NCBI GenBank assembly: GCA_046760105.1
Contig: JBHIDJ010000040.1
Span: 1 to 24,292 of the forward strand
Source of the DNA: JBHIDJ01 sp046760105
GTDB taxonomy: Bacteria > Pseudomonadota > Gammaproteobacteria > Acidiferrobacterales > SPGG2
Length of the DNA stretch: 24,292 bases
Direction of reading: 5' to 3'
Positions 1-7,900 of the stretch are shown here, in pieces. Position numbers and translations under genes: made by a program. Positions within the stretch are counted from its first letter, which is position 1. Each line of letters starts with the position of its first letter. The notes below the pieces were generated by a model. That model was not told where the DNA came from and ran no database searches. It saw only the letters and a list, made by a program, of their open reading frames with translations.

Positions 1-108
1 TTTCAACAGAATAGGGCCAATTGCAGACATTCCAGCCGGCCGAAAATGAAGCGGCTCGAACCCATTGCTAGAACCTGAGAGAATAGGTGTTCGCCGCTCG
101 GCGTGCTC

Positions 109-1287
109 ATGAACCGAAGACATTTTATCCAGGTGACCGCTGCCGGGTCAGCGGTCGTGCTCATACCGAGCTTGCTTACGGGTTGTGATAAGCCACCGTC
201 GCGTGCGTTAGAGGGTTGGCACGGACCTGCCAAAGGCGAAACCGACATCCGGTTGCTTGTGCTGTCTTATGCGATCCTGGCCCCGAACCCCCACAACAAG
301 CAGCCCTGGATCATCGATCTGAAAGGGTCCATGCAGTTCGATCTGTATGTAGATGCCAAACGTCTGCTCCCCGAGACCGACCCGCCGTTTCGCCAGGTTC
401 ACATCGGCCAGGGGACGTTTCTGGAAAACCTCGACTTGGCGGCGCGTCACTTGGGTTACCAGGCTGAGATCGCCTACTTCCCCGAGGGTATGTATGCAAA
501 CACGGTTGTGGAGGATAAACCGGTGGCGGCTATCACGCTGGTCCAGGCCGCTAACGTTCGTCGCGATCCGTTGTTCGACCACACGCTCGCGCGCCAGTCC
601 AATAAGCGTAAGTATGACGGCACACCGTTAACGCAGGACCAAGTCGATGGCCTCCTGTCATCGTACGATACCGAGCGCTATCCGTTGACGATCACGACTG
701 ATTCCACGAAACGCGCCGCCTTGGCCGACATCGCGGTAAAGGCCATGCAGATCGAAGTGGGCGACCCCCGCCGGGATGCGGAAACGCTCGCCATGTTCCG
801 CTTCAACGACGAAGAGGTTGGGCACTATCGCGACGGGTTCAGCGTGGCGCATACCGGCACGACAGGGCTTAAGAAATGGCTAGCCGAGACCTTTTTCCTC
901 TCGCGCGAATCTGCCGAGGAAGATCCCGCCGCTTTCGGCGCCGAAGCTATCAAGATCACAGCGAAGCAGACCCAAACCGCGGCCGCGTTTGGGTGGATCA
1001 TATCGCCGACTAACACCCGTCTCGATCAAGTCAAGGTTGGGCGGGCCTATGAGCGTGTTAACCTGGCCGCGACGGCACTCGGCGTTGCCCAGCACCCCTT
1101 AAGCCAAGTGTTGCAGGAGTATGCCGATATGGCAGTGCTGCAGAAGGAGTTCAAGGCCTTCCTTGGCGTTCCGGAGGATCATACCGTGCAGATGTTTTTC
1201 CGACTCGGTCATGCCGAACCGATCCAGCATACGCCACGCCGTGAACTTCTCGACTTCACGAGGTTGGATAGCCATCGGATGGGGTAA
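109..1287 (+). CDS. Acg-type nitroreductase-family flavoprotein, Tat-exported lipoprotein
   Basis: Predicted FMN-dependent oxidoreductase of the Acg/nitroreductase-like group, 392 aa; substrate unknown. The N-terminus reads MNRRHFIQ, a twin-arginine motif, then a hydrophobic stretch and a lipobox LLTGC with Cys26, so the product should be exported by Tat and lipid-anchored. After the signal, the motif NPHNKQPW (around residue 66) resembles the FMN-binding N-x-QPW of the family, and RQSNKRKYDG (around residue 165) resembles its conserved Arg-rich segment. An in-frame GTG six bases upstream (103) is possible, but ATG 109 puts the RR motif at the very N-terminus. The Shine-Dalgarno is poor. The gene stands alone and converges with the cNMP-binding gene. 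Seen: signal and motifs. Known: Tat exports folded cofactor proteins. Inferred: a periplasmic or envelope flavoprotein. Confidence 0.8.
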   Translation: MNRRHFIQVTAAGSAVVLIPSLLTGCDKPPSRALEGWHGPAKGETDIRLLVLSYAILAPNPHNKQPWIIDLKGSMQFDLYVDAKRLLPETDPPFRQVHIGQGTFLENLDLAARHLGYQAEIAYFPEGMYANTVVEDKPVAAITLVQAANVRRDPLFDHTLARQSNKRKYDGTPLTQDQVDGLLSSYDTERYPLTITTDSTKRAALADIAVKAMQIEVGDPRRDAETLAMFRFNDEEVGHYRDGFSVAHTGTTGLKKWLAETFFLSRESAEEDPAAFGAEAIKITAKQTQTAAAFGWIISPTNTRLDQVKVGRAYERVNLAATALGVAQHPLSQVLQEYADMAVLQKEFKAFLGVPEDHTVQMFFRLGHAEPIQHTPRRELLDFTRLDSHRMG

Positions 1288-1449
1288 GGAAGCGCAACAC
1301 GAATGTCTGCTTTGTCGTTTCCAGCCATTCGCGATCTGACACTGTCTGTCAGGTCGAGTATCGACTATTACACCTTCTTTGCTTTCTTGTCGGCACTTTT
1401 TTCCTGTTCGGTCCGCAAATATTCACTCACTCAAATTCCGCGCTGTAAA

Positions 1450-1463
1450 CGACCTTCCGGTCG
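1450..1463 (-). terminator. Possible intrinsic terminator of the cNMP-binding gene
   Basis: On the minus strand, 11 nt after the stop codon, there is a perfect 5-bp stem CGACC/GGTCG closed by a GGAA tetraloop and followed by TTTACAG. The stem and T-run are short, so this is only a moderate candidate. Confidence 0.4.
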
Positions 1464-1474
1464 GCCGTTCACAT

Positions 1475-2890
1475 CTAGGGCAGTAACTTCCAGACTTCCG
1501 CAATTTTTGTTTTCGCATAAGTTTTTTTATCGGGCTTCAATATATTCATATACGGTTCAAGTGCCGCGGGTTCAAACTCCTCATCCAACGTACCTTTAAC
1601 TGATTCACCCTTGTACTTCCTGGCATAATCTTTGAACCCTTTGAACGTCCTACCGTATTCCGAAGATTGACGGTCTAAAATGAGAGCCCACAAAACAGAA
1701 TAGTATGAGAGAATCGTTTGCCTCGCCTTTAGTTCATTTTCTTCTTGTTTGTTGTTCTTGATGCTCTCATTTAGGATCTCTATGATCTCGTCGATCTTCC
1801 GGTTTGCCTGAACAGGCTTATCACGGAGAATAACTTGCGTCTTCTGCTCCTCGAATACAAATACTGGTATGTGTCCGTTGATAATCTTGAATACTTCATC
1901 GGTGAGATTCTGATCCTCCACTTCGAGTATTGCCTTGTAAATTTTGCCGGCCTTGGCTGGATTATTCAGTAATTCGGTCCGGAAAGACGGCAACAAAGCC
2001 TGCGCGAAGCCATCTGAAAACGCTGTAAGCTTACTCTTGGCTGCGATCAGCTCAGTAATTTCTTGCTGCGCCTCTTTTATCTTCCCCTCGGCCTCTTCTA
2101 TTTTCCCCTCGGCCTCTTTTATCTGCCTCTCGGCCCTTTCCGTCAGCTCAGTAACCTCTTGCTGCGCCTCTTGAACCAGCCCAGAAGCCGCCTTGATGTC
2201 CAGAACCTGCTTGATCCCAAATGCCCCGAATATCGCAATCACAACGCCGACCACACCGCCGATAGCCGAAACCGCTGTGGTCAATCGCGTCCGACTTCTG
2301 TCTGCACTCTCGATGACCTCGTTGGCTCTTGTATTTGTCTGATCGAAGACAGTTTGCACAGCCTTCAATGAAGCATCAATTACCTTTAACTCGGCATCAA
2401 GTTTGGTGTTAAAGCGTCTAAATCTTTCATCTACATCCTTCAGTTTAACCGACAAAATGTCCTCACTCATATGTCTCAAGCGCTCGCACACTTTCAAGAG
2501 AACCTTAAATTCGATAGCAGGATGCCCACGCATCAGGTTGAGAAATTCCTGTCCCTTGATCTCCAGTAGCAAACACCTCTCCTTGGCGATTACCGTCGCC
2601 GTTCTCGGTTTTTGTTCGACCACGGCCAGTTCCCCAAAGAACTCACCCTTTCGTAGTGTCGAGAGGGGAATGTTGTGACCTTCTTCATCCCGCAGGACAA
2701 TCCAGACCTCCCCTGATCCGATCAGAAAGATCGAGTCTCCCAACTCCCCTTCTTTGACAATCACGTGGTTTGGAGGGCAGTCCTTTTCCTCCGACACCTC
2801 GTCGTCGAGAAGTTCGTCGACCTCTTGATGGCTTAGGGCTGAAAAAACTGGGTGTTGCCCTAAAATGCTCGTCCAATCTAAGCTTTTCAC
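1475..2890 (-). CDS. Cyclic-nucleotide-binding domain protein with TM segment and coiled coil
   Basis: 471-aa protein of unknown physiological role. Residues about 15-140 form a CRP-like cyclic-nucleotide-binding domain: IVKEGELGDSIFLIGSGEVW, then the phosphate-binding cassette FFGELAVVEQKPRTATV with Glu87, Arg96 and Thr97. Instead of a DNA-binding helix it continues into a helical region, a hydrophobic segment at about 205-227 (probable membrane anchor), a Glu/Lys/Gln-rich coiled coil at about 238-285 with exact heptad repeats, and a 180-residue C-terminal domain I do not recognise. It is therefore probably a membrane cNMP sensor rather than a transcription factor. Start: GTG at 2890 with AGGAATT just upstream; no better start is visible. 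It is divergent from zapE across a 443-bp gap. The ligand (cAMP, cGMP or other) cannot be told from sequence. Confidence 0.8.
   Translation of the reverse strand: MKSLDWTSILGQHPVFSALSHQEVDELLDDEVSEEKDCPPNHVIVKEGELGDSIFLIGSGEVWIVLRDEEGHNIPLSTLRKGEFFGELAVVEQKPRTATVIAKERCLLLEIKGQEFLNLMRGHPAIEFKVLLKVCERLRHMSEDILSVKLKDVDERFRRFNTKLDAELKVIDASLKAVQTVFDQTNTRANEVIESADRSRTRLTTAVSAIGGVVGVVIAIFGAFGIKQVLDIKAASGLVQEAQQEVTELTERAERQIKEAEGKIEEAEGKIKEAQQEITELIAAKSKLTAFSDGFAQALLPSFRTELLNNPAKAGKIYKAILEVEDQNLTDEVFKIINGHIPVFVFEEQKTQVILRDKPVQANRKIDEIIEILNESIKNNKQEENELKARQTILSYYSVLWALILDRQSSEYGRTFKGFKDYARKYKGESVKGTLDEEFEPAALEPYMNILKPDKKTYAKTKIAEVWKLLP
2048..2172 (-). repeat. Internal 21-bp (heptad) and 96-bp direct repeats
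   Basis: Within the coiled coil of the cNMP-binding protein, units containing CCTCGGCCTCTT recur with a 21-bp period around 2085-2140, encoding successive KIEEAEG-type heptads. A larger unit beginning CAGCTCAGTAA is repeated 96 bp apart (2048 and 2144), encoding EAQQEITEL and EAQQEVTEL. Such tandem coding repeats can change length by slippage. Confidence 0.7.
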
Positions 2891-3333
2891 AATTCCTGAC
2901 TCCTAAAAAGACGGGAATTTAATCTGCGCCAGTCTAGCCATCCTAGGTGGATTGTGCACAATGTGCAAGCGTTCAAGGAGGCCCAGGAACACGGCTGGAA
3001 AAGTTGCACGCAGTTCGTGATCGAAACCGTTAAACGCGACGGCAACGACCTGTCCAAGTGACAACATCTCATGAACATCCCCATGCGCTTTAACCGCATG
3101 ATTGTTTCGGCTCCGGTTCTGGCATACTGCTGGAGAGTCCTTCGGGCATCGCCTGGAGAACGGGCGCTTTGTGCAGCTCTTCTTCTTCGAGCCCAAAGAA
3201 GCAACGTTGGGTCGCCAAACACCCGTTCCCTCACTCCAGCCGATTTCTTGCATCACAAATCGATCGCTGATATACGTCGCCGGTTAATGACCATTGGCAG
3301 CATTGCAGCTATGGTCCTGTCGAGTGCGCCGAG
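2891..3333. other. Gene-free 443-bp stretch, possible decayed coding remnant
   Basis: The stretch lies between the divergent cNMP-binding gene and zapE and should hold both promoters, but I see no convincing -35/-10 pair. The plus strand at 2951-3061 reads protein-like without a start (IVHNVQAFKEAQEHGWKSC..., ending GNDLSK and a stop), and a second protein-like piece lies near 3125-3210 in another frame. Both strands give plausible short frames, so this may be a frameshifted remnant or chance. No family recognised. Confidence 0.3.
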
Positions 3334-4431
3334 ATGCTTTACGCTCGTTATCAAGAAAACTTACAGAATAAAAATTTTCATTACGACCCCGCACAGGAGG
3401 CGGCGGTGCATCACCTTCAGCGTCTGTATGACCAACTGACCAACGAAGTCGCAATGGCATCTGAAATCGGCGGGTTGCTTTCACGCATCCTGGGGAATGG
3501 AGCGTCACTCCAACCAACGCGTGGGCTATATCTATGGGGTGGTGTGGGACGCGGCAAGACTTATCTGGTAGACACGTTTTTCGACTTATTGCCGCTTAGG
3601 AGTAAAAAGCGAACACATTTTCATCGTTTTATGTACAAGATCCATGGCGAACTGAGGACGCTTAGGCAACAGCAAGACCCCCTCAAGCTCGTCGCCCAGA
3701 GCTTTGCGGACAAAGCCAGGGTAATCTGTCTGGATGAGTTTTTCGTTTCCGATATCGCCGATGCCATGCTATTAGGCGGACTCTTGCGAGCGCTGTTCGA
3801 CAATGGCGTGACCCTGGTGACCACCTCCAATACCGCACCCGATGACCTCTACAAAGACGGCCTACAGCGTGTCCGTTTTTCGCCCGCTATTGAGTTGATC
3901 AAAGAAAGAATGCAGATTTTCCATCTTGACGGCGATGTAGATTATCGCTTGCGCTATCTGCAACGCACCAATATTTACTATTGGCCATTGGACGACAAGG
4001 CCGAGCACACATTGGAAGAGACGTTCACACATGTATCGCCGGAACCTGGCAAGAGCGATGTGAGTTTGGAGATCGAGGGAAGACTCATTCCCACTCGCCG
4101 CCATGCAAGTGGCGTCGTCTGGTTCGATTTCACAGATATCTGCGACGGCCCGCGCTCACAGAACGACTATATCGAAATAGCGCGGTGCTTTCACACGGTC
4201 TTGATTTCAAACGTCCCGACTATGGATGTGATGATGGAGAATCAGGCGAGACGTTTCTTGAGTCTGGTCGATACGTTCTACGACCGTAACGTCAAGCTGA
4301 TCCTGTCGGCGGCAGCACCAGTAACCGAGATTTACCAGGGCAAAAAGCTGCAGTTTGAATACCAACGCGTGTTCAGCCGGCTTCAAGAAATGGAATCACA
4401 TGATTATCTGGCACGAGCACATCTGCCCTAA
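3334..4431 (+). CDS. zapE: Cell division protein ZapE (AFG1-type ATPase)
   Basis: 365 aa, close to the usual length of proteobacterial ZapE. It is a P-loop ATPase of the AFG1/LACE1 family; ZapE of E. coli associates with the Z-ring and influences FtsZ polymer stability. The N-terminus (MLYARYQENL, then FHYDPAQEAAV) matches the family's characteristic opening. Walker A is GGVGRGKTYL (about residues 69-78), Walker B is VICLDEFFVSDIADAM (about 130-145), and a sensor-like TTSNTAP lies at about 168-174. The C-terminal part continues collinearly with the family to the end (QRVFSRLQEMES). Start: ATG 3334, fixed by agreement with the family N-terminus; the Shine-Dalgarno is weak. It converges with the kinase gene, leaving only 28 bp between the stops. 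Domain complete; function assigned by family. Confidence 0.93.
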   Translation: MLYARYQENLQNKNFHYDPAQEAAVHHLQRLYDQLTNEVAMASEIGGLLSRILGNGASLQPTRGLYLWGGVGRGKTYLVDTFFDLLPLRSKKRTHFHRFMYKIHGELRTLRQQQDPLKLVAQSFADKARVICLDEFFVSDIADAMLLGGLLRALFDNGVTLVTTSNTAPDDLYKDGLQRVRFSPAIELIKERMQIFHLDGDVDYRLRYLQRTNIYYWPLDDKAEHTLEETFTHVSPEPGKSDVSLEIEGRLIPTRRHASGVVWFDFTDICDGPRSQNDYIEIARCFHTVLISNVPTMDVMMENQARRFLSLVDTFYDRNVKLILSAAAPVTEIYQGKKLQFEYQRVFSRLQEMESHDYLARAHLP

Positions 4432-4459
4432 GGTCACCCAGTAAACGCCTAGCGTATTT

Positions 4460-7006
4460 TTAGCGGGATCTGTGTTGACGCCGAAATTCCCACGGCGGTG
4501 TGGGACTATTGTCTCGCCACAAGCCAAACTTCTCAGCACGCGCGTCAATCTCTGAATCGGCATATAGTTCTACATCTTCCGCGCTGTGTCCGTTTTGTTT
4601 GTAATGCCAGGCGAACCCAGCCTTGATCTGTGCGAGACAGATGTCTACACCCTGCAACCAAACCTTTCCTATGAGCCGACCATATCTGTTTCCTGTCCTG
4701 TACTCGATCACTACTCGCTTATCGTCTACAAGCAAAGCCAGGTTTTCGGTTGCAGCCAATCCGTAAGCCTGATCCTTCTCCGGCGCGTCGATACCGGCCA
4801 GCGCGATCTTGCGTTGCTTATTTGTATCATCCAACACATAGATAGTATCGCCGTCCACAACCCGTACAACTTTTCCGGTAAGAAGCTCAGGCGAAATCGC
4901 TCGTTGGTCATTCGCAATGTTCGTACTCATATAATTCTGGCCATCTGTTACCTGGTTTAGTTCTCCTGTTTCGATATCCCACATCTGCATTACATTATCC
5001 GTGCCGCTAGCAATGAGCGATTTACTATCCGGGGTGAAGGTAATCATATTGACGCTATCAGGAGCGCCTGTCAGGGTGCGGTCGCGCTTGCCAACACCGG
5101 TAGTCCATATCTTGAGAAAGTTCTCGGTTCCACCCGAGGCGAGCCACTTTCCGTCGGGTGAAAAAGCGACAGCGGTGATCTCCTCCTCGTTGGCCTTCAG
5201 AGTTGTTAGCTCTTTACCTGTGGACACCTCCCAGTATCTGATTTCACCGTTAGCGTGACCAGTCGCAATCCAGCGCCCGTTGGGCGAGAACGCAACGGTC
5301 AACGCAGTGCTTCCAAGCTCACTGAACTCACGTCTTATCTCTAGCGTCGCCAGGTCCCATAAGATGACGCTCTGATCCTGACTCGTCGACGCGAGGAGAC
5401 GACCGTCATGGGAAAAGGCGATATCGTGAATGTGCCTTTTGTGCCCGCTCAGTTGCGTGCCTTGCGAGTTCTTGTTGATATCCGAAATGGAGATGCCGTT
5501 CTTATCACCCGTTTTTGCCAGCCATCGGCCGTCGTTGGACAGAGCGACGGCGCCGATAGAGCTCTCATCGGCGGCGAACGTGCGCAGCAGACTACCCGTC
5601 TCGACATATCGAAATCTGACCACGCCTTCTGGCGAGGCGGAGGCGAGCAAGCTGTCATCGGCCAGGAAGATAAGCGAACCGATCTCATCGGTGTGTTCAG
5701 TAAGCGCCCCCGCCAGCGTTTTGGCGTTTAATACAGGAACGCGCTGGCGCTCTGGGGATTTCTGGGGCTGCACTGACGGCTTATGCGTATCGTTTCTGGG
5801 TCGCCTACCTTGAATACGTCGCAGACCGTCTTCAGTCTTACTCGCTATCGTCTTGGCTGCTGTTTCCATGTAGGCAATACCATTGAACAGCTGGGTGGTT
5901 GTGATCGATTCACTGTCAACGAGGAACTTCAACGAAAAAATGCCGAATGTTGCAAGAACCACCAGGCCGATAAGTCCCTTTTCAAGAAGACCGCGTCTGA
6001 TTCCTTTTGCACGTTCTTTTGGTGCTGAAACTTTGGCGATGCCGATAAAACCAGACCTATAGTTAACCGATGATTGCGCCACAGGTTTTTCGTTTGACAT
6101 GCCATGACCCATGAGACCGCGCTGTAGTGCAAAGGCCGTATGCGGCCGATCCTTCGGCGCCAAGCTTATGGCCCAGTCGATACACTCGCGTATATGTGAC
6201 GCGTACAAGGGTCGATCAAACGCTGTTGCGGGCTTCAGTGGGTCAGCGTTCTTATGCTGGAAGCCCTGGTAACGCACCATCGCACCCAAAGGTTCGGTCG
6301 CGGTAATGCAGCGATAAATGGTCGCTCCGATGGAATAAACATCCGTCCAGGGCCCCTTTTTCCCATGATTGGGATAGTGCTCGAGTGCTGCGTACGCCGG
6401 TGTCAGCGCAACTCTTTGATCTTGTTCCGACCCGCCCTTGGTGTGACGCGCCGAACCGAAGTCGATGAGCATTGGTTGTCCATCCGTACGCAGATAAATG
6501 TTGTCCGGTTTGATGTCGAGGTGCAGCAAACCGGCATCGTGCACGGCCTGCAAGCCATTCAGGATGGGCAGAAAAATGCTTAACAGTTTTGACTCGTTTA
6601 AATACCCACCGCTTTTGCGCACGTACTGTGCAAGACTTTCGCCTTTTTCGTATTCCATCACCATGTATGCGGTGCCATTGGCCTCCAGGAAACGCAAGAC
6701 ACGCACGATGTGGTTGTGTTTAAATTTAGCTAGCGCACGCGCCTCCTTCAGGAACTCCCGCAGCCCCCAGCGATAGTAATCATGGCCAGCGGTTTTGGAG
6801 ACGATTGTGGACTGGCGACTTCTGAGGGCAAATGCTTGCGGAAAATATTCCTTGATAGCGACCAGCGAACTCAGCTTGGTGTCTCTGGCGAGATAGGTAA
6901 TACCGAAGCCGCCGTGCCCGAGCACGGACTCTATGATGTACTCCCCTAGCCTGTAACCAGGGGGTAGTTCATTGCTCGAATTTGCTTTCGCCAACTGTGC
7001 GGTCAC
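4460..7006 (-). CDS. Membrane Ser/Thr kinase fused to WD40 repeats and an SNase-like domain
   Basis: 848-aa multidomain protein. Residues 23-296 are a Hanks-type kinase: LGHGGFG glycine loop, Lys52 (VAIK), HLDIKPDN with Asp164, DFG at 182-184, and an altered APE (AALEHY). Residues about 343-362 are one membrane segment preceded by KERAKGIRR, so the kinase should be cytoplasmic and the rest periplasmic. Residues 436-683 contain six WD40-type repeats (such as VAFSPDGKWLASGG). Residues 711-833 are a staphylococcal-nuclease fold: VVDGDTI, AGIDAPE and NRYGR give the equivalents of nuclease Asp21 (D720), Asp40 (D740), Glu43 (E743) and Arg87 (R777), but the Arg35 position is Ala735. Start: GTG 7006 with TTAGG nearby. 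Kinase-WD40 fusions are known in bacteria; the added nuclease domain is unusual. Kinase activity is likely; nuclease activity is uncertain because of the missing arginine. Confidence 0.88.
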   Translation of the reverse strand: MTAQLAKANSSNELPPGYRLGEYIIESVLGHGGFGITYLARDTKLSSLVAIKEYFPQAFALRSRQSTIVSKTAGHDYYRWGLREFLKEARALAKFKHNHIVRVLRFLEANGTAYMVMEYEKGESLAQYVRKSGGYLNESKLLSIFLPILNGLQAVHDAGLLHLDIKPDNIYLRTDGQPMLIDFGSARHTKGGSEQDQRVALTPAYAALEHYPNHGKKGPWTDVYSIGATIYRCITATEPLGAMVRYQGFQHKNADPLKPATAFDRPLYASHIRECIDWAISLAPKDRPHTAFALQRGLMGHGMSNEKPVAQSSVNYRSGFIGIAKVSAPKERAKGIRRGLLEKGLIGLVVLATFGIFSLKFLVDSESITTTQLFNGIAYMETAAKTIASKTEDGLRRIQGRRPRNDTHKPSVQPQKSPERQRVPVLNAKTLAGALTEHTDEIGSLIFLADDSLLASASPEGVVRFRYVETGSLLRTFAADESSIGAVALSNDGRWLAKTGDKNGISISDINKNSQGTQLSGHKRHIHDIAFSHDGRLLASTSQDQSVILWDLATLEIRREFSELGSTALTVAFSPNGRWIATGHANGEIRYWEVSTGKELTTLKANEEEITAVAFSPDGKWLASGGTENFLKIWTTGVGKRDRTLTGAPDSVNMITFTPDSKSLIASGTDNVMQMWDIETGELNQVTDGQNYMSTNIANDQRAISPELLTGKVVRVVDGDTIYVLDDTNKQRKIALAGIDAPEKDQAYGLAATENLALLVDDKRVVIEYRTGNRYGRLIGKVWLQGVDICLAQIKAGFAWHYKQNGHSAEDVELYADSEIDARAEKFGLWRDNSPTPPWEFRRQHRSR

Positions 7007-7175
7007 TGCCTAACTACTAATTGAATCAATAGGTTAAAGGTCGGCTCGGATATGGGACTGCCTTCTAAAAGCTAGACGCTGTCCCGTCAAGACGCAACTC
7101 GCCAAGGCTTTGGGGGTAGTTACCCGCGTTTGCCAAGACCCGTTACCGCCACGGCCGATCAACCCTTAGTCGCGT

Positions 7176-7673
7176 ATGGTCTTTGCCTATTACCGGCGCC
7201 TGTCGGCGGTCCAGAAACGTGTCTATCGTCGCAGCGACGAGGTCGCATCCATCCGGCTGCCCCGGGGGACCTTGTTACAGCCGCTGGTTGCGAGACTCGC
7301 CACCGCCTTGCGGGCGGAAAACAAACAGCTGACGCAAACCGTCTGTCAGCAGCTTACAGACGGCATCACGGCGAGCCTCGAGGTACCGTCCGTGCGGGTC
7401 GAGGTCCTGGCAGTCAGGCCCCACGACGATTGGGGGGAATTACACGGATTGTATTCACCGGCAGAAGGTCAGCGGCGGTCTACCATTGAACTCTGGATGC
7501 GCACTGCGCAACGTAAGAAGACCGTCGCATTCCGAACGTTCCTGCGCACTCTGCTGCACGAGCTCTGCCACCATCTGGATTACGAGCTGCTGCAACTCCC
7601 GGACTCGTTTCACACCGAAGGTTTTTACAAGCGCATCTCCAGCCTGTTTCATCAGCTGGTTCCCACGGATTAG
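7176..7673 (+). CDS. Small HExxH putative metallopeptidase (SprT-like/gluzincin-type)
   Basis: 165-aa protein with the zinc-binding motif HELCHH (His128, Glu129, His132) inside a helix, LLHELCHHLDYELL. Glu148 in HTEGFYKR, 16 residues after His132, is a plausible third ligand. The upstream beta-rich part (VRVEVLAVRP, GLYSPAEGQ, STIELWMRT) suits the sheet before the active helix of minigluzincin or SprT-like proteases. No signal peptide, so probably cytoplasmic. Start: ATG 7176 is the earliest possible start, because an in-frame TAG lies 9 bp upstream; no clear Shine-Dalgarno. It is divergent from the kinase (169 bp) and converges with the transglycosylase. Substrate unknown. Confidence 0.72.
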   Translation: MVFAYYRRLSAVQKRVYRRSDEVASIRLPRGTLLQPLVARLATALRAENKQLTQTVCQQLTDGITASLEVPSVRVEVLAVRPHDDWGELHGLYSPAEGQRRSTIELWMRTAQRKKTVAFRTFLRTLLHELCHHLDYELLQLPDSFHTEGFYKRISSLFHQLVPTD

Positions 7674-7728
7674 AAGCAAATGCTCAGTTCTTGCGGTGAA
7701 GGGTATAAAGCGCGCCAGTCGTCCTGTC

Positions 7729-7742
7729 TTGTGAGTTCACAA
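7729..7742. other. Short inverted repeat TTGTGA-GT-TCACAA
   Basis: Six-base arms around a 2-base centre in the 215-bp gap between two convergent genes. There is no T-run, and the arm spacing does not match a CRP site (TGTGA-N6-TCACA). It could be a small hairpin or chance. Confidence 0.25.
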
Positions 7743-7883
7743 AGCCGAAGCCTGTACGATGGAGTAATATCATTCGCCAGGTCTGCACAATCGGTTCGGC
7801 TTCTGAAAGGTAACGTAGAGCAGGCGGCGAGCCGCTTAGCGACGGCCGCGATGTTCAACACACGCACACGCGGGATGGGGCGT

Positions 7884-7900
7884 CGCACTCAGCTAGTGCG
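7884..7900 (-). other. Hairpin spanning the stop codon of the transglycosylase gene
   Basis: Perfect 6-bp stem CGCACT/AGTGCG with loop AGCTG; the TGA stop (7891-7889) starts in the loop. No T-run follows, so it is not a classical terminator. It may protect the 3' end of the mRNA. Confidence 0.4.

Noticed and set aside
1336..1352. CTGACA/TGTCAG stem after the nitroreductase gene as terminator
   Set aside because: No T-run follows on the plus strand; too weak to call.
7729..7742. Possible CRP/FNR operator at TTGTGA-GT-TCACAA
   Set aside because: Arm spacing is 2 bases, not the 6 of CRP or 4 of FNR, and it sits between convergent genes rather than in front of a promoter.
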